The position numbers and the translations under genes were made by a program. The notes under the pieces are model-generated. The model was not told where the DNA came from. It did no database searches and saw only the letters and a list, made by a program, of their open reading frames with translations. From Streptomyces atriruber (GTDB lineage Bacteria > Actinomycetota > Actinomycetes > Streptomycetales > Streptomycetaceae): a stretch of DNA of 64,000 bases. The stretch lies in NCBI RefSeq assembly GCF_001418325.1, contig NZ_LIPN01000258.1, positions 1 to 64,000 on the forward strand. The letters are read 5' to 3'. Numbering within the stretch: position 1 is the first letter of the stretch; each line of letters begins with the position of its first letter. Positions 29,037-37,889 of this stretch are shown piece by piece.

Positions 29037-29921
29037 CTACGCGACGGACGGATCTCCTGGCCGGGGCCCGGTTCGTTCGCCCGTCTCGTCCATCAAGTTG
29101 ACGGCCATGTCGAAGCACCCGGCCGCGAACTTGGACGGCGAGCGAACCTCCATCAGGACGGTGCCGCTCGGCAGCATGGCGTACGTCGGGGGATACGGCC
29201 TCTTCGGCATCGCGGCGCAGAAGCGGGCCGCTTCCTGCCGCTGACCTGGGGTGAGCGCGTTCGCCGACAGCATGCGCACCATTCCGTCGTGCATTTGCTC
29301 AAGGCGCTCGGCGCTGTTGCGGGCGCCGGTGAAGAGCCGTACCCAGGACCGGTCCGCGAAGGTCAGCCGGACATCCGCTTCGAGCCTGCTGAACTTCATG
29401 TGACGGACGTCGGTGAGGGCGTCGAGCGGGAGCTCGCAGAGCACGTCGGCGTGTTCCAGCAGGCCGAGCTCCGAACCGACGAAGAGGAGGCGGCGATTGG
29501 TGATGACCAGGTCCGTGGTGCAGCCCTTGGGGCGGCGTGCGGGGTCCAGTTGCCACGGCAGGGTGCGGGCGAGGGTACCGGGGGCGGCCCACATGACGGG
29601 GAAGTCGTCGACCTCGTTCTCCGGATCCTCGGGTTTGCCGTCACCCGAGCCGACGTTGTTCTCGTTGAGGACGAGGTTCGTGACCAGGGCGAGGGCGGAG
29701 GTCAGTGCGCTGCCGACGCGACGGGATGCCTTGTTCCCGGCGGTGCGAGGCGCGTAGGCGGGCCCGGACGGCCAGCCCGCGCTCACCAACTCTCCTTGAA
29801 TGTCGTTGCGTTCGGCGTCGCGGAACCAACGGTGTCCGGAGACGGAGGGGGCCGTGCCGGTGGCGAAGGTGGCTGCGGAATGGGTGAGGACGTCTTCTTC
29901 GGGGTCGGTGAGCCAGTGCAT
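29037..29921 (-). CDS. Hypothetical protein, tandem paralogue 1
   Basis: 294 residues, first of a three-copy local family. The shared N-terminal block is W-x-TDPEED...FATGTAP...RWFRDAERNDIQGEL. A weakly hydrophobic segment (~75-90) is followed by the shared DFPVMWAAPGTLARTLPWQLDP block and a strand-rich core with NRRLLFVG and VRLTFADRSWVRLF, reminiscent of a small PH-like beta domain (inference). The C-terminal part (about residues 205-260) is not shared with paralogue 2. ATG 29921 with AGGAG upstream. Function unknown; convergent with the ATP-binding protein 13 bases away. Confidence 0.8.
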   Translation of the reverse strand: MHWLTDPEEDVLTHSAATFATGTAPSVSGHRWFRDAERNDIQGELVSAGWPSGPAYAPRTAGNKASRRVGSALTSALALVTNLVLNENNVGSGDGKPEDPENEVDDFPVMWAAPGTLARTLPWQLDPARRPKGCTTDLVITNRRLLFVGSELGLLEHADVLCELPLDALTDVRHMKFSRLEADVRLTFADRSWVRLFTGARNSAERLEQMHDGMVRMLSANALTPGQRQEAARFCAAMPKRPYPPTYAMLPSGTVLMEVRSPSKFAAGCFDMAVNLMDETGERTGPRPGDPSVA

Positions 29922-30038
29922 CAGTACGTCATTTCTCCTTGAGTGCCTTCGTCCGGTTCGGGAAGAGGCCCTCTGGGGCGAGGAACCACATGGGGGCTGT
30001 CCTGGTCGGCTTCGCGTTCGGGTGCGGGATCAGGTGAA

Positions 30039-30959
30039 TCAGCTGGCGAAGTCTTCTGGGTGGTACGCGACCGGCTCGACCTCCACGCCGTCGGCGTCCA
30101 TGGTCATGTCCCATTCGGTGGTGCCGAAGTCCGCGTCGACCGTGAGCTGGTCCACCACGAGGACCCGGTAGCAGCCACAGGCGTTCCGCGTGACCAGTGG
30201 AGGCTCGACGTCCGGGTGCCTGGTGGCGACGAAGGCCTCGACGGTGGCCCGCTGGGCCGACGTGAGCGAGTCCAGGGGGATGTAGTCGCGGGGCGCTATC
30301 AGAGGCCAGGTGAGTTCCTCCCGGGTGAGGGAGCGGAGCCTGCACCAAGAGCCGTCCGTGAACACGATCCGTACATCGTTTCCGTACTTGAAGTCACGGC
30401 GCTCGACCGTGTCGATCGCGGAGCGTGGGACCTCCCAGAGGACCTCGTCCTCGATCCGCGACTCATTTTTCTTGGAAAGGGGAAAGCCCACGACGACCAA
30501 TCGGCGGTCGGTCACGATCGCATGCGTGCGGTAACGCTTGTCGTCCGAGCGCCCCGGGTCCAGCTGCCAGGGCAGCGTGCGGGCGAGCGTGCCCGGAGCG
30601 GCCCACATGACGGGGAAGTCCTCGACCTCGTCGGCGGGGTCGTCCGGCGTGTCTGAACCGGAGCCCGGGCCAGAGCTGCCGCCACTGAGGTTGCCGCCGG
30701 CGGCACTGAGAACAACCATGACCGCCACACCGAGCCCGACAACAACGCCCTTTCCGGCTTTCCGCGCGAGTGAGCCACTCACGGAATTCGGGGTGTCGAC
30801 CGGCCGTGCGGGCCAGCCCGGAAGCTCCCCCTGGATGTCCGCGCGCTCGGTGTCACGAAACCAGCGTTTGTCTTTGACGTGCCCGGCGGCGCCGGTGGCG
30901 AATGCGACCGGACCACGGGCGAGGAACGTCTCGTCCGGGTCGGTGAGCCAGATGTCCAT
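30039..30959 (-). CDS. Hypothetical membrane protein, tandem paralogue 2
   Basis: 306 residues from ATG 30959, which has a strong AGGAGGGG upstream; the longer open frame upstream is not the gene. Same N-terminal block as paralogue 1 (WLTDPDE, FATGAAG, RWFRDTERADIQGEL), a clear membrane segment (~72-90, VVVGLGVAVMVVLSAAGG), the FPVMWAAPGTLARTLPWQLDP block, and the strand-rich core DRRLVVVG...VRIVFTDGSWCRL. The last 80 residues are unique. Orientation of the core is uncertain. The three copies lie head to tail, suggesting local duplication. Confidence 0.8.
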   Translation of the reverse strand: MDIWLTDPDETFLARGPVAFATGAAGHVKDKRWFRDTERADIQGELPGWPARPVDTPNSVSGSLARKAGKGVVVGLGVAVMVVLSAAGGNLSGGSSGPGSGSDTPDDPADEVEDFPVMWAAPGTLARTLPWQLDPGRSDDKRYRTHAIVTDRRLVVVGFPLSKKNESRIEDEVLWEVPRSAIDTVERRDFKYGNDVRIVFTDGSWCRLRSLTREELTWPLIAPRDYIPLDSLTSAQRATVEAFVATRHPDVEPPLVTRNACGCYRVLVVDQLTVDADFGTTEWDMTMDADGVEVEPVAYHPEDFAS

Positions 30960-31034
30960 ATGCGTGCCCCTCCTACGTGGCGAAGGCCCCGGAACCAGCC
31001 GACCGAGGCCTGGCGGCTGCGACCCGTTCGTACG

Positions 31035-31073
31035 CCCTGTCAGCGAGGCGGACGTCATGCCTCGCTGACAGGG
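31035..31073. terminator. Hairpin terminator, 15-bp perfect stem
   Basis: Arms 31035-31049 and 31059-31073 pair perfectly around a 9-base loop that contains the ancestral stop codon (31055-31057) of the pseudogene on the minus strand. Confidence 0.8.
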
Positions 31074-31606
31074 AGTCTCGGCCCGCTCAGCTTGGCGGCG
31101 TCGCTGACTTTCAAGCGGGCCCAGGAGCCATCCGCGAAACGGAGCCTGACATCGGCTGTGCCTTCGGAGAACTTCATCCGCTCGGCGCCGACCACGTCCT
31201 TCCTCGGCAAGGACCAGAGCTCCTCGGCGGGTGCCAGCCCCCGGCCCTGGCCTCAACACCGAGGATGACGAGACGGCGATCGGTCAGTACGAGATCGGTT
31301 CGGTATCCCTTGGAACGCCGTGCGGGATCCAACTTCCAGGGGAGAGTTCGCGATCATGTTGAGCAGTCGCGGGATCCCCAGCAGAACCACGTCTAAAGCG
31401 CGCACTCCTGCCCTGTCCGTCTGCCCGCGTGGTGTGAAGCCGGGGCCCTGCGGCCAGCCCGAGGCAGTGGTCAACTCGCCCTCGATGTCATGCCTGTCGG
31501 TGTCCCGGAAAGAGCGCAACCCTGCGACCTTCGGGGCGCTCCCTGTGGCGAAAGACGCGTTGCCCCGCATCAACAATTCCTCGTCCCGAGGCGGATACCA
31601 GTCCAC
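31055..31606 (-). pseudogene. Frameshifted third paralogue of the tandem family
   Basis: The N-terminus (VDWYPPRDEE, FATGSAPKV, RSFRDTDRHDIEGEL) matches the two upstream-numbered paralogues. After about residue 80 the expected FPVMWAAPGTLA segment is missing, and RTLPWKLDPARRSKGYRTD continues in another frame (around 31350). Further on, LWSLPRKD, MKFSEGTADVRLRFADGSWARL continues in yet another frame (around 31240), ending at a TGA at 31055-31057. So one deletion and two frameshifts separate three readable pieces. The GTG at 31606 aligns with the paralogues' starts; an upstream ATG at 31657 is possible. Confidence 0.8.
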
Positions 31607-31732
31607 ACTCCTCAAGCCCTTCTCGGTGTGCTGCCGCGGATTCTTGGAGACGATCACCGGGACATGTCATCTTCCCGATGCGGTTGGGAAGGGGGAGCTT
31701 GCCGGTGCAGACTGTGTGGCCGTGGCCGTGGT

Positions 31733-32770
31733 TCAGCGGTTGACGGACTGGATCTCGCGTACGACGACGTCCTGCGTCGCACCGAACTCGCCGGGGGGCA
31801 GCTCGCCGCCCGGTTCCGTGGTGCTCTTCCAGGTGACCCGCCACGTGATGGTGGCCCCGAGCTCGTACGAGGCGTCGCCGGAAGAGCGCAGGTAGCGCAC
31901 GCCGCACGGCGGGTCCGTGTCCGCCGGGGTTCCCTTGGCGCGGGGCTTGCCGATCCGGCCGTCGTCCCCGATCGGGCACTCGCCGGACGACGGGTACGTC
32001 TCGGCGTCCGACGTTCCCGGTTCGAGCTTCAGGGAGACGGGCTCGGCGGTCGTCGTCGCGGAGAGGCCCGTTCCCGGCAGGCTCGCGGTCACCGAGATCT
32101 TCTTGAACTTGGCCTTGTCCAACCACATCCAGGTCGGCAGATTGACCTTCGTCTCGCCCTCGGGCGCCATCTTGATCTCCGTGTCGGGGACCGGGATCTG
32201 GCCGTAGGCGTACTCGGCGAGGATCCTGGGGGAGACCGCGAGGCGCTCCTTGGGCGGCTCGCCCTTGGCCACCCAGAACGGCATCTTGTCGCAGGCCTGG
32301 GCCTCTGGTTCGTCCTTGCGCTTCTCGTCGACCGCCGCCGCCCAGAACTGTCCCTCGCCCTGCTTGTCGAGGTTGTAGTTCTTGTAGGGGTGGCCCTCCT
32401 TGAAGTACGAGTCGAAGACTCCGCCCACGAGGTCGCCGATGCTGAAGGCCTTGAACGACCGGATGGCCTTGACCGTGGCCTCGATCTGCTTGGGGGAGTA
32501 CGCGGGCTCGTACCAGCAGGCCGGGGGGTCCCAGTTGCTGTTGGCCGGGGTGAGCGTGCCCGTCTTCGTTGACTTCGGACTGCCCTCGACGGTCGTCTGG
32601 ACCTTCGTCTGCACGCCCAGGTTGTTGTCCTGGCGGGTGGCCGTGGTCTGCTGCGCCTCCTTCCGCTCACCCGTCGTCTTGCCTCCGGCGGCGTACGCGG
32701 CGCAGGGAGTCGAGGCGATGGCCAGGGCCAGGGACGTGGTCACCCAGCGACTCAGATGCAGCCGAGTCAC
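31733..32770 (-). CDS. Secreted protein of unknown function
   Basis: About 345 residues. The likely start is the GTG at 32770, whose GTGA overlaps the stop of the lipoprotein gene; GTG 32779 is an alternative. A signal peptide (LSRWVTTSLALAIASTPCAAYA) is followed by a Thr/Gln/Lys-rich low-complexity stretch and a folded domain containing WDPPACWYEPAYSP, four or more cysteines (disulphides likely outside the cell), and a beta-rich C-terminus (ATITWRVTWKS). I do not recognise a family. Translational coupling to the lipoprotein upstream argues that the two work together at the cell surface. Confidence 0.85.
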   Translation of the reverse strand: MTRLHLSRWVTTSLALAIASTPCAAYAAGGKTTGERKEAQQTTATRQDNNLGVQTKVQTTVEGSPKSTKTGTLTPANSNWDPPACWYEPAYSPKQIEATVKAIRSFKAFSIGDLVGGVFDSYFKEGHPYKNYNLDKQGEGQFWAAAVDEKRKDEPEAQACDKMPFWVAKGEPPKERLAVSPRILAEYAYGQIPVPDTEIKMAPEGETKVNLPTWMWLDKAKFKKISVTASLPGTGLSATTTAEPVSLKLEPGTSDAETYPSSGECPIGDDGRIGKPRAKGTPADTDPPCGVRYLRSSGDASYELGATITWRVTWKSTTEPGGELPPGEFGATQDVVVREIQSVNR

Positions 32771-33435
32771 TTCATGCACTTCTTGGTCGCGTCTTCCACG
32801 TACGTGACGGATTCTGTCTGCCAGACGCCCTTGGAGTTCTTCCTCAACCGTGTGTTGTAGAAGCCGTAATCGTCCGCCGACTCCGGGATGGACCGGTCGA
32901 CCTTCCCGGTCTTGAGGTCCTTGGGATAAGTCTTGGTGCCGTCTTGGCAGTACGCGACTGCTGCGACGCCTTCCTTGAGGAAGGTGACCTTACGGTCGTA
33001 GTAGCGGGTGGTCCCGATGAAGCTCTTGCCCTCCTTGCGGAAGCCCTGGATGTAGTCGGCAGCCGTGAGCAGGGCTTCGCCGGACGAGTAGAACTTCAGT
33101 GCCCGGTGCGTCTTCGCGTCGACCGTGATCGCTTCGTCGATCGAGTTGATCCGACGCTCGTTGTCGGCGAGCACCGCATCCTTCTTCGGATCCCCGGTCC
33201 CGCCCCCCTCGAAGACGTTCTTCACGTCCTTCGGCAGCTTGATCTCCGGACGGTCGACCCCGTCCTCCGACGCCTTCGGAGCCGGCGACTCCTTCTTGCC
33301 GCCCGAGTCCGTGTCGGCGCCCGCGATCTTGTCCTTGGAGGAGTCGCCGTCGCCTCCTCCGCACGCCGAGAGCGAGAGGGCCGCGGCGGCAGTCATGGCT
33401 GCTGCTGCGAGCAGGGTGGGGCGGCGGCGGTTCAC
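32767..33435 (-). CDS. Secreted lipoprotein of unknown function
   Basis: 222 residues from GTG 33435, with AGGAG seven bases upstream; the much longer open frame is not coding. The signal peptide ends in the lipobox LSAC (Cys ~25), followed by a Gly/Asp/Lys linker and a folded domain rich in Tyr and Lys (YIQGFRKEGKSFIG, VAAVAYCQDGTKTY). Two late cysteines could pair. The domain resembles a cystatin/NTF2-like secreted fold only vaguely. It overlaps the secreted-protein gene downstream and probably forms an operon with it. Confidence 0.85.
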   Translation of the reverse strand: MNRRRPTLLAAAAMTAAAALSLSACGGGDGDSSKDKIAGADTDSGGKKESPAPKASEDGVDRPEIKLPKDVKNVFEGGGTGDPKKDAVLADNERRINSIDEAITVDAKTHRALKFYSSGEALLTAADYIQGFRKEGKSFIGTTRYYDRKVTFLKEGVAAVAYCQDGTKTYPKDLKTGKVDRSIPESADDYGFYNTRLRKNSKGVWQTESVTYVEDATKKCMK

Positions 33436-33734
33436 GGTCAGCTCCTGGGGGCGAGGGTTCTCTGGAGTGAACCAAGCTATCCAGGAGGGGTGGGGGACAC
33501 CAGCGGCAGGGTCGCTGGTCAACGGCATATATAGGCGCATACCAGCAGAGTTTGAGTCACCTCTGATCACTCTTGGCTCGTATGCGTCGCGCACCGCCAC
33601 GACTCGAGAAGCGGGCGACCGTCCCGGAGAGCAAATCCGGGCGTGTTTCGGCTCCCTCTGGCCTGCTGCGCAGTTCGTTCCGCCGGGAACAAGGCGGCCC
33701 GCCGCACCGGACGCGCCATTTCCGCGCCGCGGCC

Positions 33735-34754
33735 TCAGTGGGGCAGCGGGGACGGGTCCGGAGTGTGGATGCGGCGGCGGCGTCGGCGTTTGAGGAGTGC
33801 CCACGGTCCCCGGGGGCCCGTGGGCATCGCCGCGGTGACCTCCGTGCCGCCCTCCGAAGCCGCTCGCGCCGCCGCCCGCGCCACCGGCAGGAAGCCCTCG
33901 CGCCGCGAGACGTCGGGGCGCTCCTCCTCCGGCCACAGGCCGAGCGCCGCGCACAGCGTGGGGAGTACCGCCATCGCCGCCGTCGCGTACCCCTCCGCGG
34001 ACGGGTGGTAGCGGTCGGGGCCGAACAGTTCGCGCGGGTGTGCCGCGAACTCGGGGCCGAGCAGATCGCCCAGTGACACCGTCCGCCCGCCCTGCTCGAC
34101 CACGCCGATCGTCTGGGCCGCGGCCAGCTGCCGCGAGACGCGGCGGGCCAGCCAGCGCAGCGGCTGGTAGACGTTCTCGACCGTGCCCAGGTCGGGACAG
34201 GTGCCGACCACCACCTCCGAACCGGCCGTACGCAGCCTGCGTACCGCGGCGGAGAGATGGCGCACCGACCGGGTCGGCGGCATCCGGTGCGTCACGTCGT
34301 TCGCGCCGATCATGACGACGCAGACGTCCGGCACCCAGGAGGGGTCGGACAGGATCAGCGTCACCTGGCGGTCCAGGTCGTCCGACTGCGCGCCCGGCAG
34401 CGCCACGTTCCGCAGGTCCACGGGCCGCTCGGCGACCGCGGCCAGCCCGGAGGCGAGCAGCGCCGCCGGGGTCTGCCTGGCCCGGTGGACGCCCTGCCCC
34501 GCGGCCGTGGAGTCCCCGAGCATCGCGAACCGCACCGGTTCGGCGTGCGTGGGACGGGCGGCCGCCGCGGCGAACGCCCCGCCGTAGCGCCCGTCGGCCC
34601 GCGGTGGATCCACGTGCCCGTTGCCCACGTTCCGCTTCGCCAGCTGTACCTCGGCGAGCACCACGCCCACCGTGGCAGCCCCGAGCAGCCCGATGCCTCC
34701 GCCGCCGTACGCCGCGCCCGCGGCGATCCGCCGCGCCACCCTCGCCCTCGACAT
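33735..34754 (-). CDS. SGNH/GDSL-family hydrolase, membrane-anchored
   Basis: 339 residues from ATG 34754 (GGAGGTGG upstream). An N-terminal hydrophobic segment (~12-35) serves as signal anchor. SGNH block I is MLGDSTAAGQG, block III GANDVTH, and block V DRYHPS, with the catalytic Ser, Asn and Asp-x-x-His in order. It should hydrolyse an ester outside the membrane; the substrate is unknown. The C-terminus is Arg-rich (LLKRRRRRRIH). Divergent from the cystathionine beta-synthase gene with a 164-base promoter region. Confidence 0.9.
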   Translation of the reverse strand: MSRARVARRIAAGAAYGGGGIGLLGAATVGVVLAEVQLAKRNVGNGHVDPPRADGRYGGAFAAAAARPTHAEPVRFAMLGDSTAAGQGVHRARQTPAALLASGLAAVAERPVDLRNVALPGAQSDDLDRQVTLILSDPSWVPDVCVVMIGANDVTHRMPPTRSVRHLSAAVRRLRTAGSEVVVGTCPDLGTVENVYQPLRWLARRVSRQLAAAQTIGVVEQGGRTVSLGDLLGPEFAAHPRELFGPDRYHPSAEGYATAAMAVLPTLCAALGLWPEEERPDVSRREGFLPVARAAARAASEGGTEVTAAMPTGPRGPWALLKRRRRRRIHTPDPSPLPH

Positions 34755-34918
34755 GCCCTGCAGCCACCTCCTCGTGCCGTACCGCTGCGTACGGCCGCAC
34801 ATCCACTCATTGCCCCGTAAGCACGGTCGGCCAATCGCAAGCAGAGGTGAACGGATGAGCCGGACCCTTAGGCTGACCGCACCAATTCGTCGCACTACAT
34901 CGCAGCCCGGAGACAACG

Positions 34919-36310
34919 GTGCAATTCCACGACTCGATGATCAGTCTCGTCGGCAATACCCCGCTGGTGAGGCTCAACAACGTGACCGCGGGCATCCAGG
35001 CGACCGTCCTGGCCAAGGTCGAGTACTTCAACCCCGGCGGTTCCGTGAAGGACCGCATCGCGCTGCGCATGATCGAGGCGGCCGAGCAGAGCGGGGAGCT
35101 GAAGCCCGGCGGCACCATCGTCGAGCCCACCTCCGGCAACACCGGGGTCGGCCTCGCCATCGTGGCCCAGCAGAAGGGCTATAAGTGCATCTTCGTCTGC
35201 CCCGACAAGGTGTCCCTCGACAAGATCAATGTGCTGCGCGCGTACGGCGCCGATGTGGTGGTCTGCCCGACCGCCGTCGACCCGGAGCACCCGGATTCGT
35301 ACTACAACGTCTCCGACCGGCTCGTGCGCGAGACGCCCGGCGCCTGGAAGCCCGACCAGTACAGCAACCCGAACAACCCCCTTTCGCACTACCACTCCAC
35401 GGGCCCCGAGCTCTGGGAGCAGACGGAAGGGAAGATCACCCATTTCGTGGCGGGCATCGGGACCGGCGGCACGATCTCCGGGACGGGCGGCTATCTGAAG
35501 GAGATCTCCAAGGGCTCCGTGACCGTCGTCGGCGCCGACCCCGAGGGGTCCGTGTACTCCGGCGGGTCCGGGCGGCCCTACCTCGTCGAGGGCGTCGGTG
35601 AGGACTTCTGGCCGACCGCGTACGACCGCAACGTGACCGACGAGATCGTCGCGGTGTCCGACAAGGACTCCTTCCAGATGACGCGGCGGCTCGCCAAGGA
35701 GGAGGGCCTCCTCGTCGGCGGCTCCTGCGGCATGGCCGTCGTGGCGGCGCTGCGGGTCGCGGAGCGGCTCGGTCCGGACGATGTGGTGGTCGTGCTGCTG
35801 CCGGACAGCGGGCGCGGCTACATGAGCAAGATCTTCAGCGACGAGTGGATGAACGACTACGGCTTCCTGGAGGAGGCCGGTGACCAGCCGCGCGTCGGCG
35901 ACGTGCTGAGCCGCAAGGAGGGCGGCGAGCTGCCCTCGCTGGTCCACATGCACCCCGAGGAGACGGTGGGGGAGGCGATCGAGGTCCTGCGGGAGTACGG
36001 CGTCTCGCAGATGCCGATCGTCAAGCCGGGCGCGGGGCATCCCGACGTCATGGCCGCGGAGGTCATCGGCTCGGTCGTCGAACGCGAGCTCCTGGACGCC
36101 CTGTTCGCGCAGCGCGCCTCGCTCTCCGACCCGCTGGAGAAGCACATGTCGGACCCGCTGCCGCAGGTCGGCTCCGGTGAGCCGGTGGCGGACCTGATGT
36201 CGGTGCTCGGCGGTGCGGATGCGGCGATCGTGCTGGTCGAGGGCAAGCCGACGGGTGTCGTGAGCCGGCAGGACCTCCTGGCCTTCCTCGCGGAGCAGCA
36301 GTCCCAGTGA
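34919..36310 (+). CDS. cbs: Cystathionine beta-synthase
   Basis: 463 residues, GTG start with GGAG upstream. The PLP-dependent catalytic domain (~1-310) has the lysine in NPGGSVKDRIA, the substrate loop TSGNTG and the phosphate loop GIGTGGTISG. Two CBS domains follow (~335-460, recognisable from GVSQMPIVK and GVVSRQDLLAFL). There is no N-terminal haem domain, as usual in bacteria. It condenses serine and homocysteine to cystathionine in transsulphuration. The O-acetylserine sulphhydrylase branch is less likely because of the paired CBS domains. Monocistronic. Confidence 0.95.
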   Translation: MQFHDSMISLVGNTPLVRLNNVTAGIQATVLAKVEYFNPGGSVKDRIALRMIEAAEQSGELKPGGTIVEPTSGNTGVGLAIVAQQKGYKCIFVCPDKVSLDKINVLRAYGADVVVCPTAVDPEHPDSYYNVSDRLVRETPGAWKPDQYSNPNNPLSHYHSTGPELWEQTEGKITHFVAGIGTGGTISGTGGYLKEISKGSVTVVGADPEGSVYSGGSGRPYLVEGVGEDFWPTAYDRNVTDEIVAVSDKDSFQMTRRLAKEEGLLVGGSCGMAVVAALRVAERLGPDDVVVVLLPDSGRGYMSKIFSDEWMNDYGFLEEAGDQPRVGDVLSRKEGGELPSLVHMHPEETVGEAIEVLREYGVSQMPIVKPGAGHPDVMAAEVIGSVVERELLDALFAQRASLSDPLEKHMSDPLPQVGSGEPVADLMSVLGGADAAIVLVEGKPTGVVSRQDLLAFLAEQQSQ

Positions 36311-36506
36311 CCTCCGCGGTCCGGGTCCCGTGGCAAGCGTGCCGCGAGGGAACTTCGCGGAAGCGGTACGAGCACGACATGTGTACGCAGCACACGCTTA
36401 ACACGGCTCGGGCACATTGGTGGTTGTCGGCGTCAGGAACTCCGGAGCGGCTCCCGGATCCGTGGACGCCTGGACGCGGACGGCTCTGACCCGTCAGGCG
36501 TCCTGC

Positions 36507-36564
36507 GCGAGGACCGCCGTCGTCCCGCCCCCTGGGGGATCCCCGGGGGTGCGGCGGTCCTCGC
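36507..36564. terminator. Long hairpin, 13-bp perfect stem
   Basis: Arms 36507-36519 and 36552-36564 pair perfectly; the 32-base loop holds a second small hairpin centred on GGGGATCCCC. It lies about 200 bases after the cystathionine beta-synthase stop, a late but plausible terminator. Confidence 0.6.
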
Positions 36565-36616
36565 GATGGCGCGCCCTGCGCTCCGCTGGGTCGGGCGGTT
36601 CTCGGCTGCGGGCCGG

Positions 36617-36648
36617 TGGGGGCTGATCGCGCAGTTCCCCGCGCCCCT
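36617..36648 (-). repeat. Dispersed hairpin repeat, family A copy 3
   Basis: Reverse-oriented copy with the core GCGCAGTTCCCCGCGC, preceded by GGGGGCTGAT. Confidence 0.8.
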
Positions 36649-36714
36649 GACTCGACCCCCGCACCCGGCACGGAGAAGCCCCCCGCAAGCGGCTCGGGAC
36701 GAGGTGGACCAGTC

Positions 36715-36743
36715 AGGGGCGCGGGGAACTGCGCGACAAGCCA
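36715..36743 (+). repeat. Dispersed hairpin repeat, family A copy 4
   Basis: Forward copy, inverted relative to copy 3 and 66 bases away, so the two can form a long imperfect hairpin. Confidence 0.8.
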
Positions 36744-36820
36744 CGACGGGCCCGCGGTCGAGAAGAGACACCCGACGCTGCAGCCCTTGGGCGTCCGGGG
36801 AAGGGTGCGGGGGACGTTTT

Positions 36821-36852
36821 AGGGGCGCGGGGAACTGCGCGACAAGCCCCCA
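36821..36852 (+). repeat. Dispersed hairpin repeat, family A copy 5
   Basis: Forward copy identical in its core to copy 4 and ending in ACAAGCCCCC, 78 bases after copy 4. Confidence 0.8.
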
Positions 36853-36888
36853 CCGCCCGCAGGCGAGAAGGGATGAGGCCCCGCACGG

Positions 36889-37740
36889 TCAGGAGGTCGT
36901 GGGGCTCGGCTTCGCCGCGGGGGCCGTCCAACTGCCCAGGAGAGCCAGGCGGTCCGCGCTTTCGGTGCCGGGTTCCGCCGTGTAGACGACCAGGAGCTGG
37001 TCCGGGTCGCCGGGCAGGGTCAGCGTCTCGTACGGCAGGACCAGTTCCCCCACGACCGCGTGGTTGATGCGCTTGACGCCGTGCGTCTTCTCCTTGACCT
37101 GGTGGTCCGCCCACAGACGGCGGAAGTCCTCGCTCTTGACGGACAACTCGCCGACCAGCGCGCACAGTTCGGCGTCCGAGGGGAAGCGCGCGGCGTCCAG
37201 GCGCAGATACGCGACCGTCTCCGCGGCCACCGACTCCCACTCCGGATAGCAGTCCCGGCCGGGGCCTTCGAGGAAGACCTGGCGGGGGATGTTGCGCTCG
37301 GCGGGGGAGAGGCGGGAGAAGCCGTTGAGGGCGTCGGCGAGGGCGTTCCAGGCGAGGACGTCCATGCGGCGGCCGAAGATGAACGCCGGGGCCCGGTCGA
37401 TGCTGTCGAGCAGCAGCCGCAGCCCGGGGCGGACCTGCTGCGCCGTGGTCCCGGCCCTGCGGGGGCGGGGCCTGGGACGGGCCACCGTGCGCAGGTAGGC
37501 GTGCTCGGTCTCGTCCAGGCGCAGCACGCGGGCGACGGCGTCGAGCACGGCGTCGGACACCGAGGGGCCGCGGCCCTGTTCGAGGCGGATGTAGTAGTCC
37601 ACGCTCACGCCCGCCAGCTGTGCGACCTCCTCGCGGCGCAGGCCGGGCACGCGGCGCCGGCCGTAGGCGGTGAGGCCCACGTCGGCGGGTTGTATGCGGG
37701 CACGCCGTGAGCGCAGGAAGTCTCCGAGGTCGCCGTCCAT
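36889..37740 (-). CDS. MmyB-type transcriptional regulator (XRE HTH plus MmyB ligand-binding domain)
   Basis: 283 residues from ATG 37740. The HTH (~5-75) contains the family hallmark RVPGLRREEVAQLAGVS followed by YYIRLEQGR. The C-terminal MmyB/PAS-like domain (~100-270) has the markers VLAWNALADAL and a late LLVVYTAEPGTES. Proteins of this class bind acyl-type ligands in their C-terminal domain and are often encoded divergently from the short-chain dehydrogenase they control. That is the case here (SDR at 37890, 149-base gap). A second regulator/SDR pair occurs at 57.9-59.6 kb. Confidence 0.92.
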   Translation of the reverse strand: MDGDLGDFLRSRRARIQPADVGLTAYGRRRVPGLRREEVAQLAGVSVDYYIRLEQGRGPSVSDAVLDAVARVLRLDETEHAYLRTVARPRPRPRRAGTTAQQVRPGLRLLLDSIDRAPAFIFGRRMDVLAWNALADALNGFSRLSPAERNIPRQVFLEGPGRDCYPEWESVAAETVAYLRLDAARFPSDAELCALVGELSVKSEDFRRLWADHQVKEKTHGVKRINHAVVGELVLPYETLTLPGDPDQLLVVYTAEPGTESADRLALLGSWTAPAAKPSPTTS

Positions 37741-37889
37741 GCGTTCGATCCTAGGCGGGCGGACCGATTCCATCCTGGTACTGCCGGACCCAGGAAAAGC
37801 ACAGCCCTGGGTGGCGTGGAGCGGGCCGATGAGAGTGGTTCTCGCCGCCGGGGAGCCCGGGACGGCAAGGATCGTCAGGGAGTTCACTC

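Larger units (their letters stand above)
36311..36888. other. Gene-free region with repeats and a hairpin
   Basis: 578 bases between cystathionine beta-synthase and the convergent MmyB-type regulator. No supported gene. It contains a terminator-like hairpin (36507-36564) and three family A repeats, one reversed and two forward. Confidence 0.7.

Noticed and set aside
30960-31259. An upstream extension of the second tandem paralogue
   Set aside because: The extension runs over the terminator and the pseudogene end; AGGAGGGG before ATG 30959 and alignment with the paralogues fix the start.
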